Positions 1 through 9,928 of a DNA stretch of 64,000 nt are shown piece after piece. The stretch's first letter is position 1. Each line of letters starts with the position of its first letter. The notes beneath the pieces were generated by a model, which worked only from the letters and a program-made list of their open reading frames with translations, had not been told where the DNA came from and ran no database searches. The position numbers and the translations under genes were made by a program. This DNA comes from Gracilaria domingensis (lineage: Eukaryota > Rhodophyta > Florideophyceae > Gracilariales > Gracilariaceae), in NCBI GenBank assembly GCA_022539475.1, contig VCMS01000021.1, forward strand, positions 434,001 to 498,000, read 5' to 3'.

Positions 1-340
1 CGCGCGATACGTCGGCACCGCACGCGTGCCAATCTCGCCACCGTCACGAGTTCGGAAGCCAGCATCGCTCGGCGCGGTAAGCCAATCGCTCCATCGCCTC
101 GCACCGCCACCGCCCTCCCCAATCGCCCCAACTCCTCCGCCGCACTCGCGACTTGCAGTCCATCACCCCTCCTCTACGGCACCGCTCCGCCTCGTGTCGC
201 CTCCCGTCGGTTCTCTCACCACTGCCGGCCCTTCCGCTTGTGCCTACGTGCTCCGCTCTCCGTTGCTCCCGACCGCCCCCGTCTGCCTTGCGTCCGCCTC
301 GCGTTATACCTCGTCCTCGTGCTCCGCGCTCGCTCGCATC
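1..340. other. GC- and CT-rich leader upstream of the RING-H2 gene
   Basis: This stretch is pyrimidine- and C-rich. It stays open in the reading frame of the downstream RING gene right back to the window edge, but contains no in-frame ATG. It would encode only a Pro/Ser/Ala-rich low-complexity peptide. It is either 5' UTR and promoter or the end of a longer N-terminal extension starting outside the window. Confidence 0.5.
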
Positions 341-1252
341 ATGCCTTTCCGCCGCATCTTTCCGGGCGAGGACTCCTTCCCGCACCGCGGGCGGCGCCCG
401 CGCGTCTCGTTTCGTAACTCCTATCGCCAGGGCGTGCATCATCGTCGCCATTCCGCTCTTACAACAGCACAAGTCTCTACGCATCCGTACTCTGATACCG
501 CAGCCCATCTCAAGCCAATATACATTTACCCCGGGCTGTTGAGAATTGTGCGCGAGAAGGCTATTGCCCTGGACAACCAATGCCCAGCAGTGCACTACAA
601 ATGCCAAAAGTGCACCGAGCAAAACCCGAACTCGTCGCCGACACATCAATGCGAACATAGTGTGTGCTGCTCCATCTGTCTCGAAAAGTTCCATAGCAAG
701 GACTTGGTGCGAAAACTGCCGTGCGATGCCAATCATATGTTTCATTCCAAATGCATTCTAGATTGGTTCGCCTTTCAACAACGATGCCCTCTTTGCAACG
801 AACATGTGTCCAACAGTCTGCAAAGGCCCGCCCCACTCCGCGCAGAGTCGCCCGGCCTTCCGCTCGATTTTCGGCGACGCTTTGACGACCGTAGAGACAT
901 TTGCCAAAGAGTTTTGCGGTTTCTGGGCGTTGATACCGACCTTGCACGTGGCTCAAGAGAAATCAGAGACGCACCTCCGGCCGATCGCCCACTTCGCGCC
1001 GATGTTGGTGATATCTTTTGCCCATCTGCTTCCAATCCCGAGCAAGATCGATTCCAGTCAAGCCCGGATATTGGACACGAACTTCACCAACAAGACGAAA
1101 GGGAAAGCTCTGAACATAGCAGAGCGTCTGGCACGAATTCGACGTCTTCGGATACTAATAAGTGGCAACAGAGATCCAAAGGGCCTCGAACATATTCGTA
1201 TATCGTGCACGATAACGTTCGAATGGAAATGAACGCCCGTATTCCTGTATGA
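341..1252 (+). CDS. RING-H2 zinc-finger protein, probable E3 ubiquitin ligase
   Basis: The protein has 303 residues if started at the first in-frame ATG (341). A RING-H2 finger lies at about residues 110-153: it opens with CSIC, has the central HMFHSKC block that gives the Cys-His-His-Cys ligands, and closes with CPLC. That C3H2C3 arrangement is the signature of single-subunit E3 ubiquitin ligases, so binding an E2 enzyme and passing ubiquitin to an unknown substrate is the likely role. A further Cys-rich stretch (CQKCTEQNP, then HQC) sits just before the finger. The rest is Ser-, Arg- and Asp-rich and looks disordered; I see no membrane segment. The reading frame is open upstream to the window edge, so the N-terminus could be longer. 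The substrate cannot be guessed. Confidence 0.8.
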   Translation: MPFRRIFPGEDSFPHRGRRPRVSFRNSYRQGVHHRRHSALTTAQVSTHPYSDTAAHLKPIYIYPGLLRIVREKAIALDNQCPAVHYKCQKCTEQNPNSSPTHQCEHSVCCSICLEKFHSKDLVRKLPCDANHMFHSKCILDWFAFQQRCPLCNEHVSNSLQRPAPLRAESPGLPLDFRRRFDDRRDICQRVLRFLGVDTDLARGSREIRDAPPADRPLRADVGDIFCPSASNPEQDRFQSSPDIGHELHQQDERESSEHSRASGTNSTSSDTNKWQQRSKGPRTYSYIVHDNVRMEMNARIPV

Positions 1253-2631
1253 CCGAAAAGTTAATTCAAGTATTCCTTCTGAAACCGTATCATCTTCTTT
1301 TCTATCTTGGCACAGCTTGCCTCTTACGATTCACTTCAGTGTAATGAAGAATTCCTCTTGTGTTCTTTCTAGTGGTTGTTTTATCTATGGTTGTTGCATG
1401 ATGCGAGACTCGTCAAACTCCTTGTGTTGTACAAATACTACTGCGACAGACTTGCACAGGACAGGCACTGGGTATCGACATCACCCAGTGCTATGATGTC
1501 GGAATTGCTGTTACCTCTCTCTCATCGTGGAGCTTCCCACGATTGCCCTGCAGTGTTCGTACCTTGAGCAACTGTTCGTAAGTACTTGTCCTTTTTCTCG
1601 CGAGCAATCATTTACCGACGGCGGGCTCAGAGAACAAAAGTGTAAAGCTTTAGGTGGTGACAAAGATTAGGCAGCTTGTTGACGACAACGCAAATGTCGT
1701 ACATCCGCATTTGTCTGACACTGCTAGGGTCTTCAACCTTCCAGATGCATCAATAATGTTGGAAATGAGAAAATGTTGCATACTATGGTTCCACTTCCGA
1801 GCTGTTGCGTGTTACTGTCTGCGAAAGAGGCCACGTTGATCCCTCTCGATCTTTTGGCCTCACTATGCGACGCGTGGTGCGGAGCTATGAGGCCACTTTT
1901 CAGGTCGCAAGACCGGACTATAAGTATCGCACGATGATTGTGCTATCTATGTGAGCGGTGGTAACATTCCATCAACGCGATAGCAAGACAACGTTGGTGC
2001 ATGGGACCATCATGAGGAGTGAAGTCATCGCTCAACCGAACGACAAAGAAGAACTTTCGACCTGAACAACTTGTCAACGAGTTTACCATGAACTGTGTCA
2101 GACAGTAGAGCACGAAGGTTATCAACTGAACCTGTAATAGTTTATAGTTCGCGTTCTATAGGGCATCGCAATTCCTAACAATAGGCATTCACTCCCCTAC
2201 ATGCAACAAATCTCAATTCCAGAAGTCGTAGGACAGAAAATCCTTCTTTAGCAGGAGCTCACCCTTGACAAACGGACTTTGATGCAGAAGCGCGATCATA
2301 CCCGTCAACCCTTCTCCGCTTGCGATCATCGTCCCTTCTCCTCTTGCGTCCTGCAAAATGATTATGCACGACGCAAGCGGAGAAGGGACGATGATCGTCC
2401 TCACATTCAGATACAGGTAACACGAATGAAACCTGGCCCAGATTTAGACTGGTTTCCAATCTATCGACACACTATGGGTGATCACGACAGAAATATCTAG
2501 GTTATCAATCACAATGTCGGCTAACTTTCCTGATTGGTTTTGAGTCCGACCCATACACGACAACGGAAGACCAGCCAAGAAGGTAAATTAAGACGATCTA
2601 TCTCAGAATCCCAAACCAGAACTCTGTCTCT
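1253..2631. other. Intergenic region between convergent genes
   Basis: The spacer between the convergent RING-H2 and coiled-coil genes is AT-richer than the flanking coding DNA. Only short open frames without recognisable similarity occur in it. Its one clear structure is the long inverted repeat at 2323-2397. Confidence 0.6.
2323..2397. repeat. Long inverted repeat (33-base arms, 9-base loop)
   Basis: Bases 2323-2355 pair with 2365-2397 with two mismatches around a 9-base loop (2356-2364). Another copy of the arm start (CCCTTCTCCGCTTGCG, from 2309) lies just before the left arm, so the right arm could also pair with that copy. It lies in a convergent intergenic region, so a transcript reading through from either side would fold into a strong hairpin. 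Confidence 0.85.
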
Positions 2632-4359
2632 CTAGTTATCGCGCATCAAAGACACGCCGCTCTCTCGACAAGCCTTAGGAGGCATACCATTGGAGCTGTT
2701 CTTCAGAATGTCTGTCGCCGCCGATTGCCTGCCCGTCGCAGCCATTATCTTTTCCATTTCCAAGCGCTTTTGAATTTCGCTCCTCATGCCTTGTTCAAAA
2801 GTGTTAGAGAGCTTGACAGCGTCGCGAAGCTCGTACTGAAGGTGGTGTATCTCCTGTTGTTTAAACTCGAAGACGTCTTGCAAAACCCCAAAATTCTTCT
2901 CCAGCACTTCCAATGTCTTTGAAATGAACTCCATTTTCTGCGGATCACTACTAGCCGGCAAGGGCCTGTTACGCTCTGCGCGGATACCCTTAGAAAAGAC
3001 GCGCTTGAAGTCAGGCAGCCTCGAGTTCGCAGAGCTCGGACCATCCGCTTCGCGGTCTCCATCAGCGTGGACTCTTTGGTCATTGTCGGCGGTGCGTTTG
3101 GCATTCAGAGCTCGCGTATCATGAGCCTCAGATCTACTCCGCTCCCCGTTTGCCTCGAGTCGTACGCGGCTGGTTATTTTGCGGAGTAACACAGGCTGAG
3201 TTCGGCCTCCGTTCCGGCTTCTTTGGTTCGATAGCAAGCCCAAAGACCACTTCTTCCCACTATTCGGGGTTGACGCTTCGTCCACGTTCGAGTTGGCATA
3301 TTCACCCGTCATATGCAGATTCGCTTCTTCCTCGCCATCCCCATTTCGGCCAACTCCGTGCTTGTCACGAGAATCCCAGACCGCGAATCTACTTAGCAGT
3401 TTTGAACTCTTGTGTACTAACAATTCAACTTGGCCCCCTACCCAGTTCGTCTTTGCCTGTTCCGAGTCGTTAACAGATGTGTTGAGAATCGTTGTGATTT
3501 CGTCCAAATCCCTTTCAAGCTCTTCCATACGTTCGTGAATCCATCTCGAAGAAGTTTCAGCGTTCTTCAGCTGTTCATCCAATTTCCTGCTTTGCAGCGA
3601 GGCTTGCTTCGCGACTAGTTCAGACATTTCGACTTTGTGTAACGCTCGAAGCAACTCCACTTCGCAGGCGTTCTTTTCTGCGTATAGTTGTTCGACGTCA
3701 GCCTTTGCATTCTTTACGGTTTTCACTAAAGAGCTATTCTCAGTTCGAAGTCGTTTGCATTCTCCCTCAACCTGGTTAAATAAACAGGAGATGTTCCTGC
3801 GTTTGTCTTCGTTCTTCTTGTGTTCATGTTCCAATTCGTATTCCAATCCGTAATTCTCCTTGATTGCGAGCTGTAGAGCTTCCCTTGCATTTCTGGCCTC
3901 CTCTGATTTCTCCCGAAGGCGGCGCTGTAAGGAATTGATAGCAGCTTGTTCTTTGCTAAGGATGTGGCCCTCTTTCCCATTCTTATTGCCAAGTACAACA
4001 TGGGCGGTTTCCAAAATAGCGATTAGTTCACGTTTGCATACTTCTTGTTCCACGTTGACCGTTTCTTGTTCCTTCAGGTTCTCGCCGGCAGTGCAGAAAA
4101 CACGACCTGTTCCATTGGGCTTGACCTCTTGCGCGTGACTCAATAGTTCATTCCACAAGTCACTAACCATCTTCTGCAATTCTGCTGTTGCTTTAGGCCC
4201 CAAAAGCGAAGCGGGATCCCTTCCGGGTCCTAATCCATTCATGCAATACTCAAGGGATTGATTTTCATTGCCCTCAGCTTTCTTCTGGCGAGTTTCCATG
4301 CGAGAATCTTTCTCGAAGAACGCAGTTAACCGTGAAACCGACGGTTTCCAGGCTGACAT
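2632..4359 (-). CDS. Coiled-coil protein of unknown function
   Basis: An uninterrupted 575-residue frame starts with a true ATG at 4359. I do not recognise a family. The sequence is rich in Glu, Lys, Leu and Gln, with heptad-like stretches at about residues 120-320 and again around 470-550, so extended coiled coils are likely. Between them is a Ser/Arg/Asn-rich, probably disordered segment. No membrane segment, signal peptide or zinc ligands are visible. The length and coding-like composition make it very likely a real gene. Proteins of this kind are usually structural or scaffold components of cytoskeleton, centrosome or membrane tethers, but nothing here decides between these. It is convergent with the RING-H2 gene and divergent from eIF3i. 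Confidence 0.75.
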   Translation of the reverse strand: MSAWKPSVSRLTAFFEKDSRMETRQKKAEGNENQSLEYCMNGLGPGRDPASLLGPKATAELQKMVSDLWNELLSHAQEVKPNGTGRVFCTAGENLKEQETVNVEQEVCKRELIAILETAHVVLGNKNGKEGHILSKEQAAINSLQRRLREKSEEARNAREALQLAIKENYGLEYELEHEHKKNEDKRRNISCLFNQVEGECKRLRTENSSLVKTVKNAKADVEQLYAEKNACEVELLRALHKVEMSELVAKQASLQSRKLDEQLKNAETSSRWIHERMEELERDLDEITTILNTSVNDSEQAKTNWVGGQVELLVHKSSKLLSRFAVWDSRDKHGVGRNGDGEEEANLHMTGEYANSNVDEASTPNSGKKWSLGLLSNQRSRNGGRTQPVLLRKITSRVRLEANGERSRSEAHDTRALNAKRTADNDQRVHADGDREADGPSSANSRLPDFKRVFSKGIRAERNRPLPASSDPQKMEFISKTLEVLEKNFGVLQDVFEFKQQEIHHLQYELRDAVKLSNTFEQGMRSEIQKRLEMEKIMAATGRQSAATDILKNSSNGMPPKACRESGVSLMRDN

Positions 4360-5627
4360 TCTATTGAAGATTATCGAAAGTCTGTGTGCGATAAGGACCG
4401 TATTCTAAGATTGGAGATTGTCGCTCTTTGGACTGTATCTTTATATTGCCCCACCGGCAAGTAAACTACTCTGACTACTGCATCTCAGTAGGCGAGTTCT
4501 ATCATTTATAGTGTTTTATCCAGCCATTTCTGACATGCTAAGTTTTAAACGCAATGAAAGAGAGAGAGAGGAGAGGGCCGCACATGAAGAAGGGAAAAAT
4601 CATACGGTCAAACGCGGTAACACGACGTTTCTGAGCAAATTCATATAAACTGCTGAGAAACTAGTTATCCTGAGTGATATCCTAAGGATAACCTTCTACC
4701 TGTTCAAAATTCACTTGAAGTAATTATTTGAAAGAGGCTTGCGGGTACAGGGCAGTCTCGCACAGTCAGTTAACATGCTTTACCTTTCTTCTATGAAGTG
4801 AAAAATGAGATAATGACTATTAGAAGTCATTCCGATTCCGTTTGACCGTGTGAACCCCAGATACGTAATCGAAGCAGACGCAACGCCTGTTCGGATTAAG
4901 AACGCAAACTGACTCGGAGCGAAACGAATGGCTCTCGAATGCAGCACCGGTTTTGAGCACAGACGACGCAATTGTGGATTCGTTTTCGAGTTCTGGACGT
5001 AGTCGCGATTAATTTATACAGAAGAAACTCTACTTTTATAGCGTCTTCCTCGCTCTACAAAATTGCACTCGCAATGCGAGTCTCGCAATGTTTACATATC
5101 TGCCTCATACACCAGTAATTTACCGATCACCCCAAGGCTTAAATGGATGCCGACGTACATTTGCTAGATGAGAAATATTGAACTACTAAGGGTATTTGAC
5201 ATGAAAATGTTGATCTTTGAAGTCTTTTCTCACTTATTGAAAAGAGTTCCCAGAGGAATTGCTCCTCGGTTTCAAATTGCCATGATCTCAGTGAGATAGC
5301 ACAGAAATATGTCAAGCTCTCGTTTTCTGATGCTAAACAACTACCAGAAAGCCACGAAACGTACGTTTTGCAACAGCGCTAAGCTTGACTAGCTGAAATT
5401 CAGGATATGTGAGCACACCCGAGACGCAATGGTGCATTTTTTGAGCTGCTTGAAGTTGCTGTTTAAAGTCCGGAGGTTTGGCTACAAGCCAAACCTCGGG
5501 ATGGAAGGGCCGAATGGAAGCATCAGCAACGAGTATCATCTTCACTGGAGGAGATATATACCTCATGGCCCTCAGAGACGGACGAACGAACGAAACCTTT
5601 ATTTATGAGATTTAAGAACACGTTGCA
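4360..5627. other. Intergenic region
   Basis: I see no gene here. It contains a short GA-rich run at about 4557-4578 and the short palindrome at 5473-5497. Small open frames on both strands show no similarity I recognise. Confidence 0.55.
5473..5497. repeat. Perfect palindrome, 11-base arms, 3-base loop
   Basis: Arms 5473-5483 and 5487-5497 are perfect reverse complements (GAGGTTTGGCT / AGCCAAACCTC) around ACA. It sits in the divergent spacer between the coiled-coil gene and eIF3i. Confidence 0.8.
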
Positions 5628-6095
5628 CTAAGTGGACACGCCGTAAAACGCAGTGTCAGTCGTTAGGCGTCGTCGGTTGACGGCCGCTGCAGTGAACTGG
5701 AGCACCGTTCTCTCCAAGCTGAGTATGAACGTGTGATATTCGGTGATAGGATTTGTGCCGCGAACGCCGCTGACATATTCGGCGATACGGTGGGCGAATT
5801 GTTTCGCTGACTCTCCCAGACCGCCGTGGACATCAAACGCGAACGGCGCGAACTCGACGTTGTTCGTCGTACACAGCGCTGAATACTTTGCGCATTTGGC
5901 AGCTTCCGCCTTCGAAGCCGCCGCTCCTGCTGTACGTGATGCCGCCAGCGCAAAGTTTCTGCTGCTGGGGCTTACAACAGTAACATCGACGCCACAGGGC
6001 TTTGGACTGAATCCAATGTCGTCGATGACAAGATCTAGACGCCATTGCTGGCTTTCGGGGAGGTGCTGAGACGGAAGCTGAAAGAAGAGCTGCAA
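5628..6095 (-). pseudogene. Truncated retroelement polyprotein tail (relic)
   Basis: A 155-codon open frame without an ATG start; the same frame has a TGA just upstream. The translated block (DDIGFSP, CGVDVTVVSP, an Ala/Glu-rich stretch with KCAKYSALC, then FAPFAFDVHGG and a helical end) follows the pattern I know from the region behind the reverse transcriptase domain in many retroelement proteins: a Leu/Val-Asp-Val-Thr-Val-x-x-Pro strand, an AE-rich helix with Lys, then a F-x-P-x-x-x-x-x-x-G-G strand. No reverse transcriptase motif (such as YxDD) is found upstream. I therefore read it as a 3' scrap of an inserted element rather than a host gene. The assignment is by pattern memory, so only moderate. 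Confidence 0.55.
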
Positions 6096-6479
6096 CAGAG
6101 CCAGTCAACAGAAATCTGTTCAGATTTTCTCTGGAGTTTTTTATTTTGACTAAAAATCATTTTCATCGCGGCAAATCTGCCACAGTTTTTCCTTTCGCCG
6201 TCGCAAATCGTAGTTTCTCTGGCTCTGTTCATGCATCCTGTACCAGTTGAGAGTACTCGTACTGCTGACCAACTTTTCCGGCCGGTCTCTGTCTGCTTTT
6301 GTCGTGAGTGGCAACTACCTAGGTGAAGCATTCATTACCGATATCGGATCGCCTCGAACGGAGTATTGCTCAGTCTCCGGAATCATAAACACCGATTGAT
6401 CATTTCTTGCTCTTTTGCAAGTTCTTATTCATTTTGCTACCTGAGAGTGTTTGAACTACGAAGCAAATTCTCCATTACC

Positions 6480-7463
6480 ATGAGACCGTTTCTTCTTAAA
6501 GGTCATGAAAGGCCTTTAACCCAGGTTAGGTTTAATCGAGAAGGTGATCTGCTCTTCACTACTGCTATGGACAAATCGCCTACTTGTTGGCGTGCTAGTA
6601 ATGGTGAGCGGGTCGGTACTTACAAGGGTCATAACGGTGCTGTGCGAGATATTGCTATTACCTACAACACAGAGAGAGTGGTAACAGCTTCGGCTGACAA
6701 CTCTGCGATGCTCTGGCGTGCAGGCACCGGGGAAAGGTTGCATGAGTGGCGTTTCAAATCTCCATCCCGTGCTGTCGCGTTCAGCCCTGACGATTGTTAC
6801 ATTGCAGTTGCTACCATGAAGCTTATGGGGCAGCCGTCACTAGTCCATATATTCGAGCACGATAAGCTCTCAAATGAGCAGAATGAAGAACCCGTAATGG
6901 TCTTGGATGGTCATGACGCAACAGTGGTCACTTTGGATTGGTATCCCACTGGGGAGTATTTGCTAACTGCTTCAGATGACGGTACGGTTCGGAAATGGGA
7001 CACGGAAACTTGGGAGGAAATTGACTGTGTGGCAGCGCATAAGCAAAACATCACCGATTGTCAGCTTTCTCAAGACTGCACCATGTTTATCACTTCGTCG
7101 AAAGACCACACAGCCAAATTATGGAGCTTCCATGATTTTGAGTTGTTGAAGACATACTCTGTAGATCATCCGGTGAACTCGGCTGCTTTGTCTCCGATAT
7201 TCTCACATATTCTGCTGGGGGGTGGTCAAGAGGCTAGTATGGTGACGACAACAACTGATCGACAAGGGAAATTCGAAGCAAAAATCTTTCATCTCGTGTA
7301 CGAAGAGGAGCTCGGAAGAGTCAAGGGACATTTCGGTCCTATCAATACTGTAGCATTCTCTCCGGACGGACGAATGTATGTTTCTGGTGGAGAAGATGGA
7401 TTTGTACGGTTGCATGAATTTGACGAAGAGTATTTCGTGAAAGGGAAAGAAGATACAGTCTAA
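6480..7463 (+). CDS. EIF3I: Translation initiation factor eIF3 subunit I (WD40 propeller)
   Basis: A 327-residue WD40 protein matching eIF3i (TIF34/TRIP-1), which is usually about 325 residues. It opens with MRPFLLKGHERPLTQ, the characteristic start of this family, and carries repeated GH...LWR/W-type blades across its length, including KDHTAKLWSF and the last blade at GHFGPINTVAFSPDG near residues 280-310. It belongs to the eIF3 complex that promotes 43S recruitment to mRNA in the cytosol. The frame is open 38 codons further upstream, but the family start argues for the ATG at 6480. No intron is needed. Identification is strong. Confidence 0.95.
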   Translation: MRPFLLKGHERPLTQVRFNREGDLLFTTAMDKSPTCWRASNGERVGTYKGHNGAVRDIAITYNTERVVTASADNSAMLWRAGTGERLHEWRFKSPSRAVAFSPDDCYIAVATMKLMGQPSLVHIFEHDKLSNEQNEEPVMVLDGHDATVVTLDWYPTGEYLLTASDDGTVRKWDTETWEEIDCVAAHKQNITDCQLSQDCTMFITSSKDHTAKLWSFHDFELLKTYSVDHPVNSAALSPIFSHILLGGGQEASMVTTTTDRQGKFEAKIFHLVYEEELGRVKGHFGPINTVAFSPDGRMYVSGGEDGFVRLHEFDEEYFVKGKEDTV

Positions 7464-7598
7464 TAGAACGTGCGGACCTCATGAAACTAAACCTTGTCAC
7501 TTTTGACTTTGTGATGTTGAACTTGTTGTGTTTCGTTTTATCTTTGCGTGACGAAGTTTTGGATAGGAAGTGAAGAACACATAGAAAGCTGCACTGCC

Positions 7599-8242
7599 TC
7601 AGTCATCTTCTGGCACAAAGCCACCCCAGTCGACACCACCAGACTCGAAAGAGGAACCGAATTGCTTGACGTAGACTTCGTCCTCATCCTGAAGAACACA
7701 GTGTAGGTCGCTCAGAGGGTAACTGACGCAAAGTAGTGCATAGCCGTTCGCTCTCATTTCCTTCAGCAGTCCTAGCGCCTGATCTTGTTGAACCTGGCCG
7801 CTTTTTACCTTAACGGCGCATGTTGTGCAGCAACCGTGGCGACACGACGCCGGGATATCTGCGCCCTGATCAGTCATGCTATGCCACACGTAGCGATCCT
7901 CTGGTACGGCATATTTGTGCACAACACCCTTATGAGGATCTTCAACTGTTACCTGATATGTTTTAGCATCTGGTCTCTAAGAGTGGGGTGGGTGGAGAAG
8001 CAAAAACGAGAAAATTGTGAGCAACGTGATCTCGTTTCGAACGGAACGGGAAAGAGTGTAGACAGAAAGGAAGGTGAGGAACGTACGCCTGGCAACGAGC
8101 CCTCTCTTCTGCGATTAACGAACTTTGGGGGAGATTTTGACGATGATGGAGGAGACGGTGGCTGTTGTACACATTTAGAAACTCGAGGCGTGGGTGTTCT
8201 GGAATGATGCGGCAGTAATGGGGATAAGAAAGCAAGATTCAT
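7599..8242 (-). CDS. FDC2: FdC2-type [2Fe-2S] ferredoxin, plastid-targeted; two exons
   Basis: complement(join(7599..7952, 8087..8242)), 169 residues. Exon 1 encodes a Ser/Pro/Arg-rich leader (start MNLAFLSPLLPHHSRT) typical of a plastid transit peptide. Exon 2 encodes the ferredoxin fold, starting at VTVEDPHKGV. Cluster ligands are CRHGCCTTC (C-x4-C-x2-C) followed by a fourth Cys in ALLCVSYP. The CRHGCCT core and the C-terminal QDEDEVYVKQFG extension are features of FdC2, the long-tail ferredoxin of plants and cyanobacteria, rather than photosynthetic PetF. The intron (134 bases) has a GTACGT donor and the AG in CATATCAG; joining is in phase 0. FdC2 is an electron carrier of the plastid stroma whose partners are poorly known. 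It is convergent with eIF3i, 135 bases away. Confidence 0.9.
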
Positions 8243-8571
8243 GGCGGACGAATATGCGTGCAGACGAGGCGACACGTCACTTGAACGATGAAACGCGCAG
8301 GAGTATTGGATGAAGTGTGTCGGTGCGCTGCGCGGGATCAAGGTTACGGTTTTGCAAATCGAAGCAGTCGCTAGCAAGCGCAAGGAAGAAGGCTGAGCTG
8401 TTTCAGCGGCATGCTCCCGTAAGCGAATCGATTTCAATCGTTTGCTCAGAGTCAAAGCGGCGAGCCGGCGGCAGCATCAACTTGGGACGCGTGGTCAATC
8501 GGGAGCGACCAAGATGCCATTTTAGTTCGACAGGAGATCACACAAGTGTCCACGTGATGAGACCTCGATAC

Positions 8572-8590
8572 CACTGGTATCATACCAGTG
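8572..8590. repeat. Perfect 19-base palindrome with single-base centre
   Basis: CACTGGTAT, one C, then ATACCAGTG. Arms of this size are near what chance gives in 64 kb, so taken alone it is weak. Confidence 0.7.
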
Positions 8591-9075
8591 CGCTCACAGG
8601 AATCCGAATTGCGCACCAGAGAAAGCGACGTGAACTCGGTGCAGCCGGTGCCGGTGCAGACGGTGTCGGTGCAGTCGGCGCCGGTGCAGCACCGTGTGCG
8701 CTTCTCAGGTGCCGTTGGTTGTCCCAGCGTGGCTTGCCCGTGCCACACAGTTTAGGGCAGAACGAGCTGTAGCCCTAATCTGCTCTTGAGGAGCAGCTTT
8801 GTGCAGCAGCCAAGGTAGACGGCTACAACTAAGTGTTCCCGAGGTTGCCGCAGATATCTGCGTTGGAAAAGTCTAGCGGTTTGTCCAAGGATAAAGTTCG
8901 GGTGCTATTGGGCATGATAAAGCTGAGCGGCGAGGCACTGCAGTCATATAATAATGTTGATCTGGCCCAGATGCCGACGTAAAGATACCAAAGTTTATAT
9001 GCGGCAGTGGATCGTGTCCCGCTACAAAGAACTTGATGCTCGCTGTTCATGACGACAGCGTTCTGCCCGCTGCAA

Positions 9076-9098
9076 CCGGGTTGCACTGTGCAACCCGG
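9076..9098. repeat. Perfect 23-base palindrome with single-base centre
   Basis: CCGGGTTGCAC, one T, then GTGCAACCCGG. The 11-base arms are unlikely by chance. It lies upstream of the GC-rich island of the RING gene promoter. Confidence 0.8.
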
Positions 9099-9928
9099 CT
9101 GCGGTTCAATTACGAACAAAATTATAAGTGCGTTCGGAACGAATGGTGCTCCGCTCAGCTTACCGCATTATCGTGTACGCCAAACTTACCCCCGTATCCA
9201 ACATGCTTAGCGAAGTTTCCAAAAGCGATAGCCATTGATTGGCTGAGGACGTTTATATGATTTCAATAACGTTACAGACTTTTGTCTGTGGCAAACGTAT
9301 AAACTGTGCGGCTGTGTCCGTAACGAGTGCCTCATGATGCACTCGTTCAATGGTTATAAAGCCGGCTTTGCTCAAGCATGCTAGCTCTCAGGATATCCCC
9401 AAGGATATAAGGCTACCTTCGAATCGCGCTGTCGCGCCGCGGTCGGTGGCTGGAGGAAGAACAACAGCGCGCGCGAAAGTGCCATGCGCTGATGCTTGGG
9501 GCGATTGAGACTCTCGCGAGCCAACGCGCGGCAGCAGCAGATATATCTACGGGCCGCGGCGCGCGTGACGCGCGTGAGCGGCAAACGGGCGGCCGTGCGC
9601 CGCGCTTATTGGTTTTGCGTGCAGAAATCACGCGTGGCGCTGCGTGTGACGCGCGCCACTGGCGCGCGGAAGCGCGTTGCCGGGCTGGTTGAACGGCACG
9701 CACACGCCGAGTGCGGCGCGCAGCGGCGCGCGGGCAGCCGCCGCGAGATCCGCGCCGCCGCCTATCATACCGCCCGCGCAGCGCGTGGCTTGCCATGCGC
9801 CTGCGCGCCGCGCCGCCCGCCCCCCGAGTGCGCGCGCGACGCTGTCGGCCTGCGCGTGCTGCGCTGGGCGTGAGCGCCGCCCGCCCCCGCTTGTGCCGCG
9901 CCGCCCCGACTGCTTGCCGCCCCGCGCC

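Larger units (their letters stand above)
8243..9928. other. Divergent promoter region with minisatellite and GC island
   Basis: A 1.7-kb spacer between FDC2 (leftward) and a membrane RING gene (rightward). It holds a short GGTGCN-type hexamer array at about 8637-8692, two perfect palindromes (8572-8590, 9076-9098) and a GC-rich block rich in GCGC/CGCG at about 9420-9928. Open frames inside the GC block look like composition artefacts. Confidence 0.6.

Noticed and set aside
7949-8455. 168-codon minus-strand frame as a separate gene
   Set aside because: Only its middle (8087-8242) is used, as exon 1 of the FdC2 gene; the rest is intron and promoter.
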